Below are positions 7,523-15,172 of a stretch of 29,276 nucleotides of DNA, one piece after another (the first letter of the stretch is position 1; every line of letters begins with the position of its first letter). The position numbers and the translations under genes were made by a program. The notes under the pieces were generated by a model. It saw nothing but the letters and a program-made list of their open reading frames with translations, was not told the DNA's origin and did no database searches. Source of the DNA: an uncultured Peptococcaceae bacterium (GTDB lineage: Bacteria > Bacillota > Limnochordia > Darwinibacteriales > Darwinibacteriaceae); the NCBI GenBank assembly GCA_937988745.1, contig CALKAR010000279.1, positions 1-29,276 on the forward strand, in the 5' to 3' direction.

Positions 7523-8535
7523 GACGGCGAGGAGTACTGCATGGTGTGGTACTCCTCACCATGCTGTTAATCAGTGTCCTTGCCGCCTCAGCGGTGGGCT
7601 CGGTGCCTGTTTCACCAATTGATGTAGGTAAGATGCTTTTAAGCCGGGTTCCCCTATTTGCTCACCTTGAGCGAACCTGGACTGCTACTCAAGAAGTGAT
7701 CATTTTGCAGGTGCGCCTGCCGCGGGTTCTTCTTGCAGCTCTTATTGGCGCGGGCCTTAGTGCAGCAGGCGTGTTATTTCAAGGGATCCTGCGCAACCCT
7801 CTGGCTGATCCGTATGTAATAGGGGTCTCTTCTGGCGCGTCGCTTGGAGCTGCTGCGGCCTTGTTGTTTGTTATTCCAGCTGGATGGGCTTGGTATGGTA
7901 CGGTGCCTCTGTTTGCGTTCGTGGGCGCTTTGGGAGCAACGATCGTAGTTTATCGAGTAGGGCTCGTGAAGGGCCGGATACATCCTACTAACTTGATTCT
8001 CGCGGGTGTAGCGGTCGGATCTCTATTCACTGCTGTCGTTTCATTTATGATGGTGATGAAGATCCAGAATCTACAGGATGTATATATGTGGCTGATGGGC
8101 AGTCTCTCGGGGCGCGGATGGATGCAGTTGGGTGCAGCAGCTCCCTATGTTCTGGGTGGGTGCGCAGCTGCTGTATTACTTGCATCCAAACTGGATATTT
8201 ATCTGTTAGGTGAGGAAACCGCACACAGTCTGGGTGTTGACGTTCAGCGTCTCCAAAAACAAGTGCTCATCCTCGGTTCTCTCATTGCGGCTGCTTGTGT
8301 AGCTGTTTCTGGAGTGATCGGATTTGTGGGCCTGATGGTACCCCATGCTGTCCGCATGTGGATCGGCCCCAAGCATCGGCGGTTGACGGTCTATTCTTGT
8401 TTGGTTGGTGCCATTTTCCTCTTGGCTGCCGATACCCTAGCGCGCACATTGCTGTCTCCGATTGAACTTCCGGTAGGTATCGTCACCGCCATGACGGGTG
8501 GGCCGTTCTTTATCTACCTGATGAAAAGGGGCTGA
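7519..8535 (+). CDS. btuC: Cobalamin ABC transporter permease (FecCD family)
   Basis: This 338-residue permease of the FecCD/BtuC family has about ten transmembrane helices. Typical signatures include RLPRVLLAALIGAGLSAAG (66-84), QGILRNPLADPYVIGVSSGA (88-107), the cytoplasmic coupling region LGVDVQRL, and GVIGFVGLMVPHAVRM near residues 265-280. The ATG overlaps the btuF stop in an ATGA arrangement, a sign of translational coupling. btuD follows after 3 bp. Siderophore permeases share this fold; the riboswitch points to corrinoids. Confidence 0.95.
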   Translation: MRRRGVLHGVVLLTMLLISVLAASAVGSVPVSPIDVGKMLLSRVPLFAHLERTWTATQEVIILQVRLPRVLLAALIGAGLSAAGVLFQGILRNPLADPYVIGVSSGASLGAAAALLFVIPAGWAWYGTVPLFAFVGALGATIVVYRVGLVKGRIHPTNLILAGVAVGSLFTAVVSFMMVMKIQNLQDVYMWLMGSLSGRGWMQLGAAAPYVLGGCAAAVLLASKLDIYLLGEETAHSLGVDVQRLQKQVLILGSLIAAACVAVSGVIGFVGLMVPHAVRMWIGPKHRRLTVYSCLVGAIFLLAADTLARTLLSPIELPVGIVTAMTGGPFFIYLMKRG

Positions 8536-8538
8536 CCG

Positions 8539-9312
8539 ATGAAGAGTAGGAAGATTATCGAATTTCAAGACGTGTACTTCGGTTACAGCAGTAAGCAGGT
8601 TGTATCAGGGCTTACTTTCTCGCTGTCACCTGGACGCTTCATCGGGATAGTAGGGCCGAACGGAGCAGGTAAGTCAACAGTGCTTAAGCTTATGGATCGA
8701 CTGCTGGTTCCCACAAGCGGACAGATCTTTGTCGATGGAAGGAATATTAGTGAGTATTCTCTGCTTGAGCTTGCCAGATTAATTGCTCTAATTCCTCAAG
8801 AACCGCAATACTTCCCATTTACGGTGCGGGAAATGGTTGCGCTCGGAAGGTCGCCCTATCGAAGGGGTTATGGTAGAGTGTCTCCCGAAGATGAAGCAAT
8901 TGTGGAAAAGGCTATGGTAGAAGCGGGCGTAGTGGAGTTAGCCGATCGTACCGTAGATCAGCTGAGCGGCGGAGAAAGGCAGCGGGTAACAGTCGCTCGG
9001 GCTCTTGCCCAGGGAACAGATATCCTGCTCTTAGACGAGCCAACCAACCACTTGGATATCGAACATCAACTGCACATCTGCGAACTCCTGCGCACTAAGG
9101 CTTCAGCAGGCATGACTTGTATCGCTGTCCTGCACGACCTAAACCTAGTCGCCGCTTACTGCCACGAAGTGCTGGTACTGCACCAGGGCCGTTTAGCAGC
9201 ACAGGGTAGTCCCGAAGAGGTTCTGACCCCTGAATTGATTCATGCGGTCTACAGCGTGGAGATCCCTGATATTCGACATCCTATCACAGGACGTCCCGTT
9301 ATAGCCCCCTAA
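8539..9312 (+). CDS. btuD: Cobalamin ABC transporter ATP-binding protein
   Basis: This is a 257-residue ATPase of the BtuD/FecE/FhuC type that completes the corrinoid importer. Motifs are Walker A GPNGAGKS (39-46), Q-loop Gln87, signature LSGGE (142-146), Walker B ILLLDE (162-167), DEPTNHLDI, and switch His199 in AVLHD. The YFPFTVREMVALGR segment is a hallmark of the family. ATG 8539 follows AAAAGGGG. It is the last gene of the btu operon; only an inverted repeat without a proper T-tract (9316-9347) is seen downstream. Confidence 0.95.
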   Translation: MKSRKIIEFQDVYFGYSSKQVVSGLTFSLSPGRFIGIVGPNGAGKSTVLKLMDRLLVPTSGQIFVDGRNISEYSLLELARLIALIPQEPQYFPFTVREMVALGRSPYRRGYGRVSPEDEAIVEKAMVEAGVVELADRTVDQLSGGERQRVTVARALAQGTDILLLDEPTNHLDIEHQLHICELLRTKASAGMTCIAVLHDLNLVAAYCHEVLVLHQGRLAAQGSPEEVLTPELIHAVYSVEIPDIRHPITGRPVIAP

Positions 9313-9315
9313 GCC

Positions 9316-9347
9316 CTTGGTTATACTACTCTTGCATGTAAACCAAG
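9316..9347 (+). repeat. Inverted repeat between btuD and htrA
   Basis: CTTGGTT (9316-9322) and AACCAAG (9341-9347) form a perfect 7-bp inverted repeat around an 18-nt spacer. No T-run follows, so it is not a typical terminator. It sits 18 bp before the htrA start and could be a weak terminator or a leader structure. Confidence 0.5.
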
Positions 9348-9365
9348 AAGCAGGGGGGTTTTCCT

Positions 9366-10430
9366 TTGCGCAGCAGCAGGATTTTCGTTGGAGTGCTGGC
9401 GTTACTAGTCATCCTTACCGCGTGGTTTGTCTTCAACCCCAAGTTAGACGATGTTCCTCAAGAAGAAGTAGCAGAATCACAGGAACAGGGTAATTGGTCC
9501 GAGCCTGTCGTGCAGGTGGTAGAGCGCGTAGGACCAGTAACTGTAAAGATCGAGACAGTGCGTGACGTTTTGGTAGATCAATTTTTCTTTTATGAAGTAC
9601 GACAGCAGGCGGGAGTAGGGTCTGGTGTGATCTACCGGGAGGACGGGTATATTCTTACGAATAACCACGTTGTCCAGGACGCCGATGAGATCATAGTGCG
9701 GCTCCCTAATGGCCAGAGCTATCGTGGTGAAGTCGTTGGCCGGGACGCTCTTTCTGACCTAGCAGTCTTAAAAGTAGAAGCCTCTGGCCTGCAGGCGGCA
9801 GTTATTGGCGATTCAAATGAGCTCCGCGTGGGACAGGGTGTAATTGCTATAGGAAACCCGCTGGGGCAGGACCAGACTGTAACTACAGGTGTGGTTAGTG
9901 CCCTCAATCGCGATCTCTTGGTGGACCCAGAAAACAACCGCTATCTCGAAGGAATGATTCAGACTGATGCGGCTATTAACCCAGGCAATTCTGGTGGTCC
10001 CCTGCTGAACACAAATGGCGAAGTGATCGGCATCAATACAGCCATCATACAGCAGGCTCAAGGAATAGGTTTTGCCATTCCTATTTCTACAGCCCGCCAG
10101 ATAGCGGATCAGATCATAGAACATGGGCGGCCGCTCCGTTTAGGTGTCTTAGGTGGTTCGCTCACTCCGGCTCTGGCTGCTGCTATTCGTGAACAGGCTG
10201 GTTTGGACTTGGCAGTGGAGCGGGGAGCGTTCATCACTCGGATCATCCCTGACTCACCGGCTGCTGCTGCAGGACTTAATCAAGGAGATGTAATCACTGC
10301 TGTCAATGGAGAAGAAATTGCAGGCATGAGGGAACTCCGGGATGCTGTGCAGCAGGCTGGTTTTGGCGGTCAATTGAACCTCACTTATTTCCGCGGCAGA
10401 GACCAGCGGCAGGCCCAGGTAACACTCTAA
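9366..10430 (+). CDS. HtrA/DegP-like S1C serine protease with PDZ domain
   Basis: This 354-residue membrane-anchored protease degrades or refolds damaged envelope proteins. An N-terminal hydrophobic anchor (5-22) leads to a trypsin-like domain with an intact triad: His101 in TNNHVV, Asp131 in SDLAVLKV and Ser209 in GNSGGPL. A single PDZ domain occupies about 255-350 (GAFITRIIPDSPAAAAGLNQGDVI). The start is TTG 9366, placed by a run of six G residues (9353-9358) 7 nt upstream. Position ahead of the CxxH/CxxC protein and rlmH matches the htrA-rlmH neighbourhood seen in Bacillus. It ends with a strong terminator, so it is separate from the next transcript. Confidence 0.94.
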   Translation: MRSSRIFVGVLALLVILTAWFVFNPKLDDVPQEEVAESQEQGNWSEPVVQVVERVGPVTVKIETVRDVLVDQFFFYEVRQQAGVGSGVIYREDGYILTNNHVVQDADEIIVRLPNGQSYRGEVVGRDALSDLAVLKVEASGLQAAVIGDSNELRVGQGVIAIGNPLGQDQTVTTGVVSALNRDLLVDPENNRYLEGMIQTDAAINPGNSGGPLLNTNGEVIGINTAIIQQAQGIGFAIPISTARQIADQIIEHGRPLRLGVLGGSLTPALAAAIREQAGLDLAVERGAFITRIIPDSPAAAAGLNQGDVITAVNGEEIAGMRELRDAVQQAGFGGQLNLTYFRGRDQRQAQVTL

Positions 10431-10443
10431 GAAGGACAGTTAG

Positions 10444-10490
10444 AAGGATCCTGCCTTTGGCGGGCTGCAGGCCAAAGGTAGGATCCTTTT
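10444..10490 (+). terminator. Strong intrinsic terminator after htrA
   Basis: An 18-bp stem with a single G-T wobble pairs AAGGATCCTGCCTTTGGC (10444-10461) with 10471-10488 around a 9-nt loop, followed by TTTT and a further T8 run at 10501. Confidence 0.88.
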
Positions 10491-10520
10491 GATTAAGCTC
10501 TTTTTTTTAGGTAAATCCTG

Positions 10521-10529
10521 TGTTATGAT
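10521..10529 (+). promoter_or_regulatory. Extended -10 promoter of the rlmH operon
   Basis: TG-T-TATGAT gives an extended -10 element with TATGAT at 10524-10529. No good -35 exists at the right distance (only a T-run), which extended -10 promoters tolerate. The start would be near 10536, about 33 nt ahead of the first gene. Confidence 0.6.
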
Positions 10530-10568
10530 ACACTTGGATATGTGCTAACCACAAGGGGGCTAGCCGCT

Positions 10569-10736
10569 GTGTATGTAGTATGTCGTGATCATTTAGAGCG
10601 GGCGTTGGACGAGTTTGTGGAAATTTACGAAATGCCGCCAGACTTATACGAGTTAGAGAAGGTAAGCCTGACCGATTGGGCTGCCCCGACCACTTGTACC
10701 TTTTGTGATAAACCACCAAAATATCTTGTGGTCTGA
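10569..10736 (+). CDS. Small CxxH/CxxC zinc-binding-type protein (BA_5709 family)
   Basis: This is a 55-residue protein starting MYVVCRDHLE and containing CRDH near the N-terminus and CTFC near the C-terminus, a likely four-ligand metal site. It matches the small Firmicutes family called CxxH/CxxC protein, BA_5709 type, which is commonly found beside rlmH; its function is unknown. GTG 10569 is chosen over the in-frame GTG at 10542 because AAGGGGG (10553-10559) is well spaced for it and the family begins at this point. It is the first gene after the extended -10 promoter and is followed by rlmH after 23 bp. Confidence 0.85.
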   Translation: MYVVCRDHLERALDEFVEIYEMPPDLYELEKVSLTDWAAPTTCTFCDKPPKYLVV

Positions 10737-10759
10737 GCTTTTCGGAAAGGACGAGCGGA

Positions 10760-11239
10760 TTGAACTTTAAGATTGTTGCCGTAGGCAAGATTAAAGAGCA
10801 ATTTCTGCGCGCAGGAATTGCCGAATACGCGAAACGCCTTACCGCCTATGGCAAATTAGACATTGTGGAACTTAAAGAAGAGATGTTTAAGGAACCACTT
10901 TCTGAGAAAGAACGGTTGCAGATTGTGACGAAGGAGGGCGAGCGCATCCTCGGACAGTTGGGGAACCGTTCTTTTGTTTTTGTACTTGATCCTCGAGGTC
11001 GTTCCCTGTCGAGTGAGGAGTTTGCGCGTCGCCTATCAGACTTAGCCCTACGAGGCGTGAGTGATGTAGAGTTTGTCATTGGTGGTTCTCTTGGGTTAAG
11101 TCCCGCGGTGAGAGACCGAGCTGATTTCTTACTGTCCTTTTCAAAGTTTACTTTTCCCCATCAGCTCATGCGTTTGATCTTAGCGGAACAGATCTATCGA
11201 GCTATGACAATTAATCGTGGTGAGCACTACCACAAATAA
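10760..11239 (+). CDS. rlmH: 23S rRNA (pseudouridine1915-N3)-methyltransferase RlmH
   Basis: RlmH is a SPOUT methyltransferase that methylates pseudouridine 1915 in helix 69 of 23S rRNA using SAM. The 159-residue length is standard. Recognisable are the N-terminal MNFKIVAVGKIKE, LDPRGRSLSSEEFA (76-89), the SAM-binding FVIGGSLGL (105-113) and the C-terminal INRGEHYHK. The start is TTG 10760 with AAAGGA at 10746-10751. It lies between the CxxH/CxxC gene and rex. Confidence 0.97.
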   Translation: MNFKIVAVGKIKEQFLRAGIAEYAKRLTAYGKLDIVELKEEMFKEPLSEKERLQIVTKEGERILGQLGNRSFVFVLDPRGRSLSSEEFARRLSDLALRGVSDVEFVIGGSLGLSPAVRDRADFLLSFSKFTFPHQLMRLILAEQIYRAMTINRGEHYHK

Positions 11240-11240
11240 A

Positions 11241-11255
11241 GCAGGAATCGCCTGC
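11241..11255 (+). repeat. Small hairpin in the rlmH-rex gap
   Basis: GCAGG and CCTGC (11241-11245 with 11251-11255) form a 5-bp stem with a 5-nt loop, followed by CAAAATGCAGAAAACAGGAG. No T-run follows, so it is not a terminator. Its role is unknown. Confidence 0.4.
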
Positions 11256-11304
11256 CAAAATGCAGAAAACAGGAGAAAATTAGAGCAATAGAGGTGAATC
11301 CTAA

Positions 11305-11946
11305 TTGCGTTGGAAGAAAATATCAGATGCGGTTATTAGGCGTCTGCCTTTGTATCTGCGAGTGTTGGATGAACTAGCAGCCGATCCTAATGTTCAGCTG
11401 ATCTCTTCGCAAGAACTGGGTGTTCGAGCAGGAGTTGGGCCGGCTTTGGTGCGGAAAGACCTGGCTTGGTTTGGTGAGTTTGGCAAACAGGGTGTAGGTT
11501 ATGAAGTGCGCTTTCTCAGGGATGAGCTGCGGCGGATCCTTAACCTTGATTCTGAGATCAATGTGGCTCTAGTGGGTGTGGGAAGTCTTGGCGTGGCGTT
11601 AGCTCGCTACAGTCAGAAGCGTCAAGCCGAAGATAACAGCTTCACCTTGAATATTGCAGCTTTATTCGACAGCGATCCCAAGAAGATCGGTACTGAAATC
11701 GATGGGATTATGGTCTATTCCCCTGAAGAGCTGCCTGAGAAGGTTCGCGAAATTGACATTCGGATGGCCATTATAACGGTGCCGTCTGACGATGCGCAGA
11801 ATGTTGCTGATAGATTGGTAGAAGCAGGAGTCAAGGCAATTCTGAACTTTGCTCCAGTCAAAGTTGATGTTCCTGAGGGAATACACTTAGCCAGTGCCGA
11901 CTTATCTCTCGAACTGCAGCGCCTTGCTTACTACCTGCGTGATTAA
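11305..11946 (+). CDS. rex: Redox-sensing transcriptional repressor Rex
   Basis: Rex represses fermentation and respiration genes and releases DNA when NADH rises. The 213-residue protein has the N-terminal winged helix (1-80) with LGVRAGVGPALVRKDLAWFG, in the position of the conserved recognition region, then a Rossmann domain with GVGSLG (91-96) for NAD(H), and ends in the domain-swapped helix LELQRLAYYLRD. TTG 11305 is the start, with GAGGTGA at 11291-11297. Its downstream neighbours lpdA and fhs are redox and one-carbon genes. I did not find a convincing Rex palindrome (TTGTG-N8-CACAA type) in the intergenic regions of the window. Confidence 0.96.
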   Translation: MRWKKISDAVIRRLPLYLRVLDELAADPNVQLISSQELGVRAGVGPALVRKDLAWFGEFGKQGVGYEVRFLRDELRRILNLDSEINVALVGVGSLGVALARYSQKRQAEDNSFTLNIAALFDSDPKKIGTEIDGIMVYSPEELPEKVREIDIRMAIITVPSDDAQNVADRLVEAGVKAILNFAPVKVDVPEGIHLASADLSLELQRLAYYLRD

Positions 11947-11976
11947 ACTCAAGGACATAATCCAAGGAGGACAGCC

Positions 11977-13344
11977 ATGTCACAACCGGTTGATTTGTTG
12001 GTGATAGGCGGTGGCCCCTCTGGCTACTGTGGAGCAATTCGCGGGCGCCAGCTGGGCAAGTCAGTGGTGTTAGTCGAAAAGATATCAGTGGGCGGCACAT
12101 GTCTTAATCGAGGCTGTATACCCACAAAATCGCTGCTGGAAAGCGCTGCGCGGTTTCGCAGTTTGAGTTCCATGTCCGAATACGGGGTGGAGGTATCTGA
12201 GGCAAAAGTTAATTTTCCTCAGGTGATGGCTAAAAAAGACTCTGTGGTGAAGCGCTTAGTCCAGGGATTAAGGTACCTGCTTAAACAGAAGGGTGTAGAA
12301 GTAGTCAGCGGCGAGGCTGAATTTTTGACTTCATCAACAGTGCAGGTTGGAGATGTGATTTATGAGCCGAGCTGCATCTTAGTTGCGACAGGTACAGCCC
12401 CCGCCGATCTTCCTAACTTGGCTTGTGATGGAACACGTATTCTCAACAGTGATCAGATATTAGAGCTTGAATCGCTGCCTGAGTCTCTTCTGGTCGTTGG
12501 AGGCGGAGTAATCGGTTGTGAGTACGCAACGGTGTTCAGCTCCCTTGGAGTAGATGTAACAATTGTAGAATTGGCTGAACGTATTCTACCTACCGAAGAT
12601 CAAGATTTAAGCAGGACGCTTATGCGAGAGTTTAAGAAAAACAAGATAAAGGTGCTCACATCTGCTCAAGTAAAACAGGCTGACGTAGATGGAGATGCCG
12701 TTTCGGTTAAGGTAGAACACAAAGGCAGACTCGAAGAGTTTGTCGTTGACCAAGTGTTAGTTTCGGTCGGTAGAAAACCCGTTCTTCCTAAGGGGTTTCC
12801 CGGTGAAGTTGATGGTCGTGGCTATATAGTGGTAGATGAGAAGTTTCAGACTTCTGTGCCTGGAATTTATGCGGCCGGAGATATCATCGGCGGTATTCAA
12901 TTGGCCCACTTAGCTTTTGATGAAGGAACAGCAGCGGTTGAATTTGCCTTTGGTGGCAGCCCAAAAGCTGAGTGGCAGGTTCCACGCTGCATTTATACCC
13001 ACCCTGAAATCGCTGCAGTGGGACTAACTGAATCCGAAGCACGAGAACAGTATGGAGACGGGATTCGGCTAAGCCAGTTCAGTTTGAAGGGCAGCGGTAA
13101 AGCAGTGATAAGTGGTGCTGATTCAGGATTCTGCAAAGTGATTGCCGACAATAGAGGGAATGTACTTGGGGTCCACATGATCGGCCCTCAAGCCACAGAA
13201 ATTATTGCGGAAGCAGTTGCGGTTATGGAGAAGGGAATCAGCTTGTCAGATTGGGCGGAAGTTATGCATCCTCACCCCACAGTCGCCGAGGCGGTGCGGG
13301 AAGCAGTCTTGGCTGGTTTGGGCAGAGGACTGCATTCTATTTAA
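11977..13344 (+). CDS. lpdA: Dihydrolipoyl dehydrogenase (E3 / glycine cleavage L-protein type)
   Basis: This 455-residue FAD flavoprotein reoxidises protein-bound dihydrolipoamide with NAD+. It has the FAD-binding GGGPSG (11-16), the redox disulfide Cys42/Cys47 in GGTCLNRGCIPTK, the NAD-binding VVGGGVIGCEYA, the second FAD motif GIYAAGDI, and the C-terminal catalytic pair His433/Glu438 in HPHPTVAE. ATG 11977 has AAGGAGGACAG upstream. It has no E1/E2 or gcv genes beside it, so the partner complex is unknown. Being between rex and fhs suggests glycine cleavage or another one-carbon-linked lipoyl system, but that is inference. Confidence 0.95.
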   Translation: MSQPVDLLVIGGGPSGYCGAIRGRQLGKSVVLVEKISVGGTCLNRGCIPTKSLLESAARFRSLSSMSEYGVEVSEAKVNFPQVMAKKDSVVKRLVQGLRYLLKQKGVEVVSGEAEFLTSSTVQVGDVIYEPSCILVATGTAPADLPNLACDGTRILNSDQILELESLPESLLVVGGGVIGCEYATVFSSLGVDVTIVELAERILPTEDQDLSRTLMREFKKNKIKVLTSAQVKQADVDGDAVSVKVEHKGRLEEFVVDQVLVSVGRKPVLPKGFPGEVDGRGYIVVDEKFQTSVPGIYAAGDIIGGIQLAHLAFDEGTAAVEFAFGGSPKAEWQVPRCIYTHPEIAAVGLTESEAREQYGDGIRLSQFSLKGSGKAVISGADSGFCKVIADNRGNVLGVHMIGPQATEIIAEAVAVMEKGISLSDWAEVMHPHPTVAEAVREAVLAGLGRGLHSI

Positions 13345-13368
13345 ATCATGAGCGGGGGAGGCGTTACC

Positions 13369-15039
13369 GTGCTGAGCGATATCGAAATTGCTCAACAGGC
13401 GAAATTGAGGCCAATTCAGGAAGTTGCGGCCGATATCGGCTTGACCGAAGACGATCTGGAGCTTTACGGTAAGTACAAAGCAAAAGTCAACCTCGATGTT
13501 TTGAGACGCAATGCCCACAAACCAAACGGAAAGCTGATCTACACGACGGCGATCACAGCGACGTCAGCTGGAGAAGGAAAGACCTGTACAACCATTGGCT
13601 TAACACAAGCTCTAGGCCGGCTGGGGAAGAAAGTCATGGCCTGTCTGCGCGAACCATCCCTGGGCCCAACAATGGGTATCAAAGGCGGTGCCGCAGGCGG
13701 AGGTTATGCCCAGGTAGTTCCAATGGAGGATATTAATCTCCATTTCACCGGCGACATTCATGCCGTAACCACGGCACATAATTTGATTGCGGCCCTGTTA
13801 GATAACCATATTGTCCAGGGTAATGCACTCAACATTGATCCCAAGCGCATTATTTTCCGCCGGGTACTCGACATGAATGATCGTCAGCTCCGCAATATTG
13901 TAATCGGCTTGGGCGGAATTGGCGATGGAGTAGTAAGGCAAGACGGTTTTGATATCAGTGTTGCTTCAGAGATAATGGCCATTCTGTGCTTAGCTAGCGA
14001 TCTGCAGGATCTGAAGCGGCGGGTAGGAAATATCCTCGTGGGTTATACATATGAGCGCAAACCGGTTTATGTCCGTGACCTGAAAGCAGAAGGCGCGGTG
14101 GCAGTCCTCATGAAGGATGCGATCAAGCCGAACTTGGTTCAAACACTAGAAGGACAGCCTGTCTTCATCCATGGTGGGCCTTTTGCGAACATCGCACACG
14201 GCAATAACAGTGTCATTGCAACACAGATGGCGTTGAAGCTGGCCGATTATGTAGTAACTGAAGGCGGATTTGCAGCCGACTTAGGCGCAGAGAAGTTTTT
14301 CAATATTGTACACGGCTATTCCGGCCTCAAGCCAGATGTGGCAGTGATTGTAGCCTCGGTCCGAGCTCTAAATATGCACGGCGGTGTGCCGAAAGAAAAA
14401 GTAAGTGAGACGAATTTGGAAGCCCTGCGCAGTGGATTAGCAAACTTAGATAAGCATATTGAAAACGTCAAGAAGTTCGGACTGCCTATTGTGGTGGCCA
14501 TTAACCAGTTCCCAACGGATTCGTCCGAGGAGCTGGAACTAGTGAAGTCTCACTGTGAACAATTGGGTGTATATTATGCTGTCAGCCGTGTTGTAGCAGA
14601 AGGCGGAGCTGGTGGCGAAGAGTTCGCCCGGGTAGTTCTCGATGTACTTGAGAAAGAGGAAGCTAAGTTCAAGCCCCTTTACGATTGGTCACTGTCAATT
14701 AAAGAAAAGTTGGCTATATTAGCTGAAGAGATTTACGGTGCCGATGGAGTGGTTTACACTGATAAAGCCGAAAGAGCAATCCGCAGCCTGACTAAGCTTG
14801 GTTACAGTGGACTGCCAGTGTGTGTGGCTAAGACTCAGCATTCTATTTCCGATAATCCAGCACTCAAAGGTGCACCTGAAGGCTGGACTCTCACGATCTC
14901 TGATGTGCGTCCTTCGTTGGGAGCAGGTTTCATTGTCTGCTTAGCTGGTGATATCATGACCATGCCTGGGCTGCCAGCAAGGCCAGCCGCGGAACTAGTC
15001 GATATTGATGAAGAAGGACGCATTACAGGTTTGTTCTAG
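13369..15039 (+). CDS. fhs: Formate-tetrahydrofolate ligase
   Basis: Fhs uses ATP to form 10-formyl-THF from formate and THF; it is central to the methyl branch of acetogenesis and to formate assimilation. The 556 residues are the normal length. Recognised are MLSDIEIAQQAKLRPI, the P-loop TSAGEGKT (65-72), EPSLGPTMGIKGGAAGGGYAQV region, HFTGDIHAVTTAHNL and the C-terminal GFIVCLAGDIMTMPGLP. GTG 13369 is preferred to the upstream in-frame ATG 13348 because GGGGAGG (13355-13361) is perfectly spaced for it and overlaps the longer version's coding. It follows lpdA by 24 bp, so probably the end of the rex-lpdA-fhs transcript. Confidence 0.96.
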   Translation: MLSDIEIAQQAKLRPIQEVAADIGLTEDDLELYGKYKAKVNLDVLRRNAHKPNGKLIYTTAITATSAGEGKTCTTIGLTQALGRLGKKVMACLREPSLGPTMGIKGGAAGGGYAQVVPMEDINLHFTGDIHAVTTAHNLIAALLDNHIVQGNALNIDPKRIIFRRVLDMNDRQLRNIVIGLGGIGDGVVRQDGFDISVASEIMAILCLASDLQDLKRRVGNILVGYTYERKPVYVRDLKAEGAVAVLMKDAIKPNLVQTLEGQPVFIHGGPFANIAHGNNSVIATQMALKLADYVVTEGGFAADLGAEKFFNIVHGYSGLKPDVAVIVASVRALNMHGGVPKEKVSETNLEALRSGLANLDKHIENVKKFGLPIVVAINQFPTDSSEELELVKSHCEQLGVYYAVSRVVAEGGAGGEEFARVVLDVLEKEEAKFKPLYDWSLSIKEKLAILAEEIYGADGVVYTDKAERAIRSLTKLGYSGLPVCVAKTQHSISDNPALKGAPEGWTLTISDVRPSLGAGFIVCLAGDIMTMPGLPARPAAELVDIDEEGRITGLF

Positions 15040-15053
15040 AAATGGTAATTGGG

Positions 15054-15082
15054 TTGTCTATTTTATAGCCAAGTGGTATACT
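15054..15082 (+). promoter_or_regulatory. Strong promoter of the argS operon
   Basis: TTGTCT (15054-15059) and TATACT (15077-15082) are 17 bp apart, and TGG before the -10 makes it an extended -10. The start near 15089 leaves an 84-nt leader before argS. Confidence 0.85.
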
Positions 15083-15122
15083 AAAGAATGGTTTGTGCAA
15101 GAAATGGCGCAGCCGATTTTTT

Positions 15123-15145
15123 CCCCTGTAGGTTTCCTACGGGGG
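15123..15145 (+). promoter_or_regulatory. Leader hairpin ahead of argS (possible attenuator)
   Basis: CCCCTGTAGG (15123-15132) pairs with CCTACGGGGG (15136-15145) across a 3-nt loop, with one T-G wobble. The tail AGTTCCTTTATTC is only moderately T-rich. Because it lies between the argS promoter and the argS RBS, it may be a leaky terminator for fhs read-through, an attenuator or an mRNA stabiliser. No T-box sequence is visible. Confidence 0.55.
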
Positions 15146-15172
15146 AGTTCCTTTATTCTGGGAGGTAGTGGG

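Noticed and set aside
9316..9347. Standard terminator for the btu operon
   Set aside because: The 7-bp inverted repeat has an 18-nt loop and is followed by A and G residues rather than T.
15005..15172. A longer argS start inside fhs
   Set aside because: It would encode the promoter and leader hairpin; the strong RBS and the family start both point to 15173.
15089..15172. T-box riboswitch in the argS leader
   Set aside because: The leader is only 84 nt and has no T-box consensus (GGGTGGNACCGCG-like) or specifier stem.
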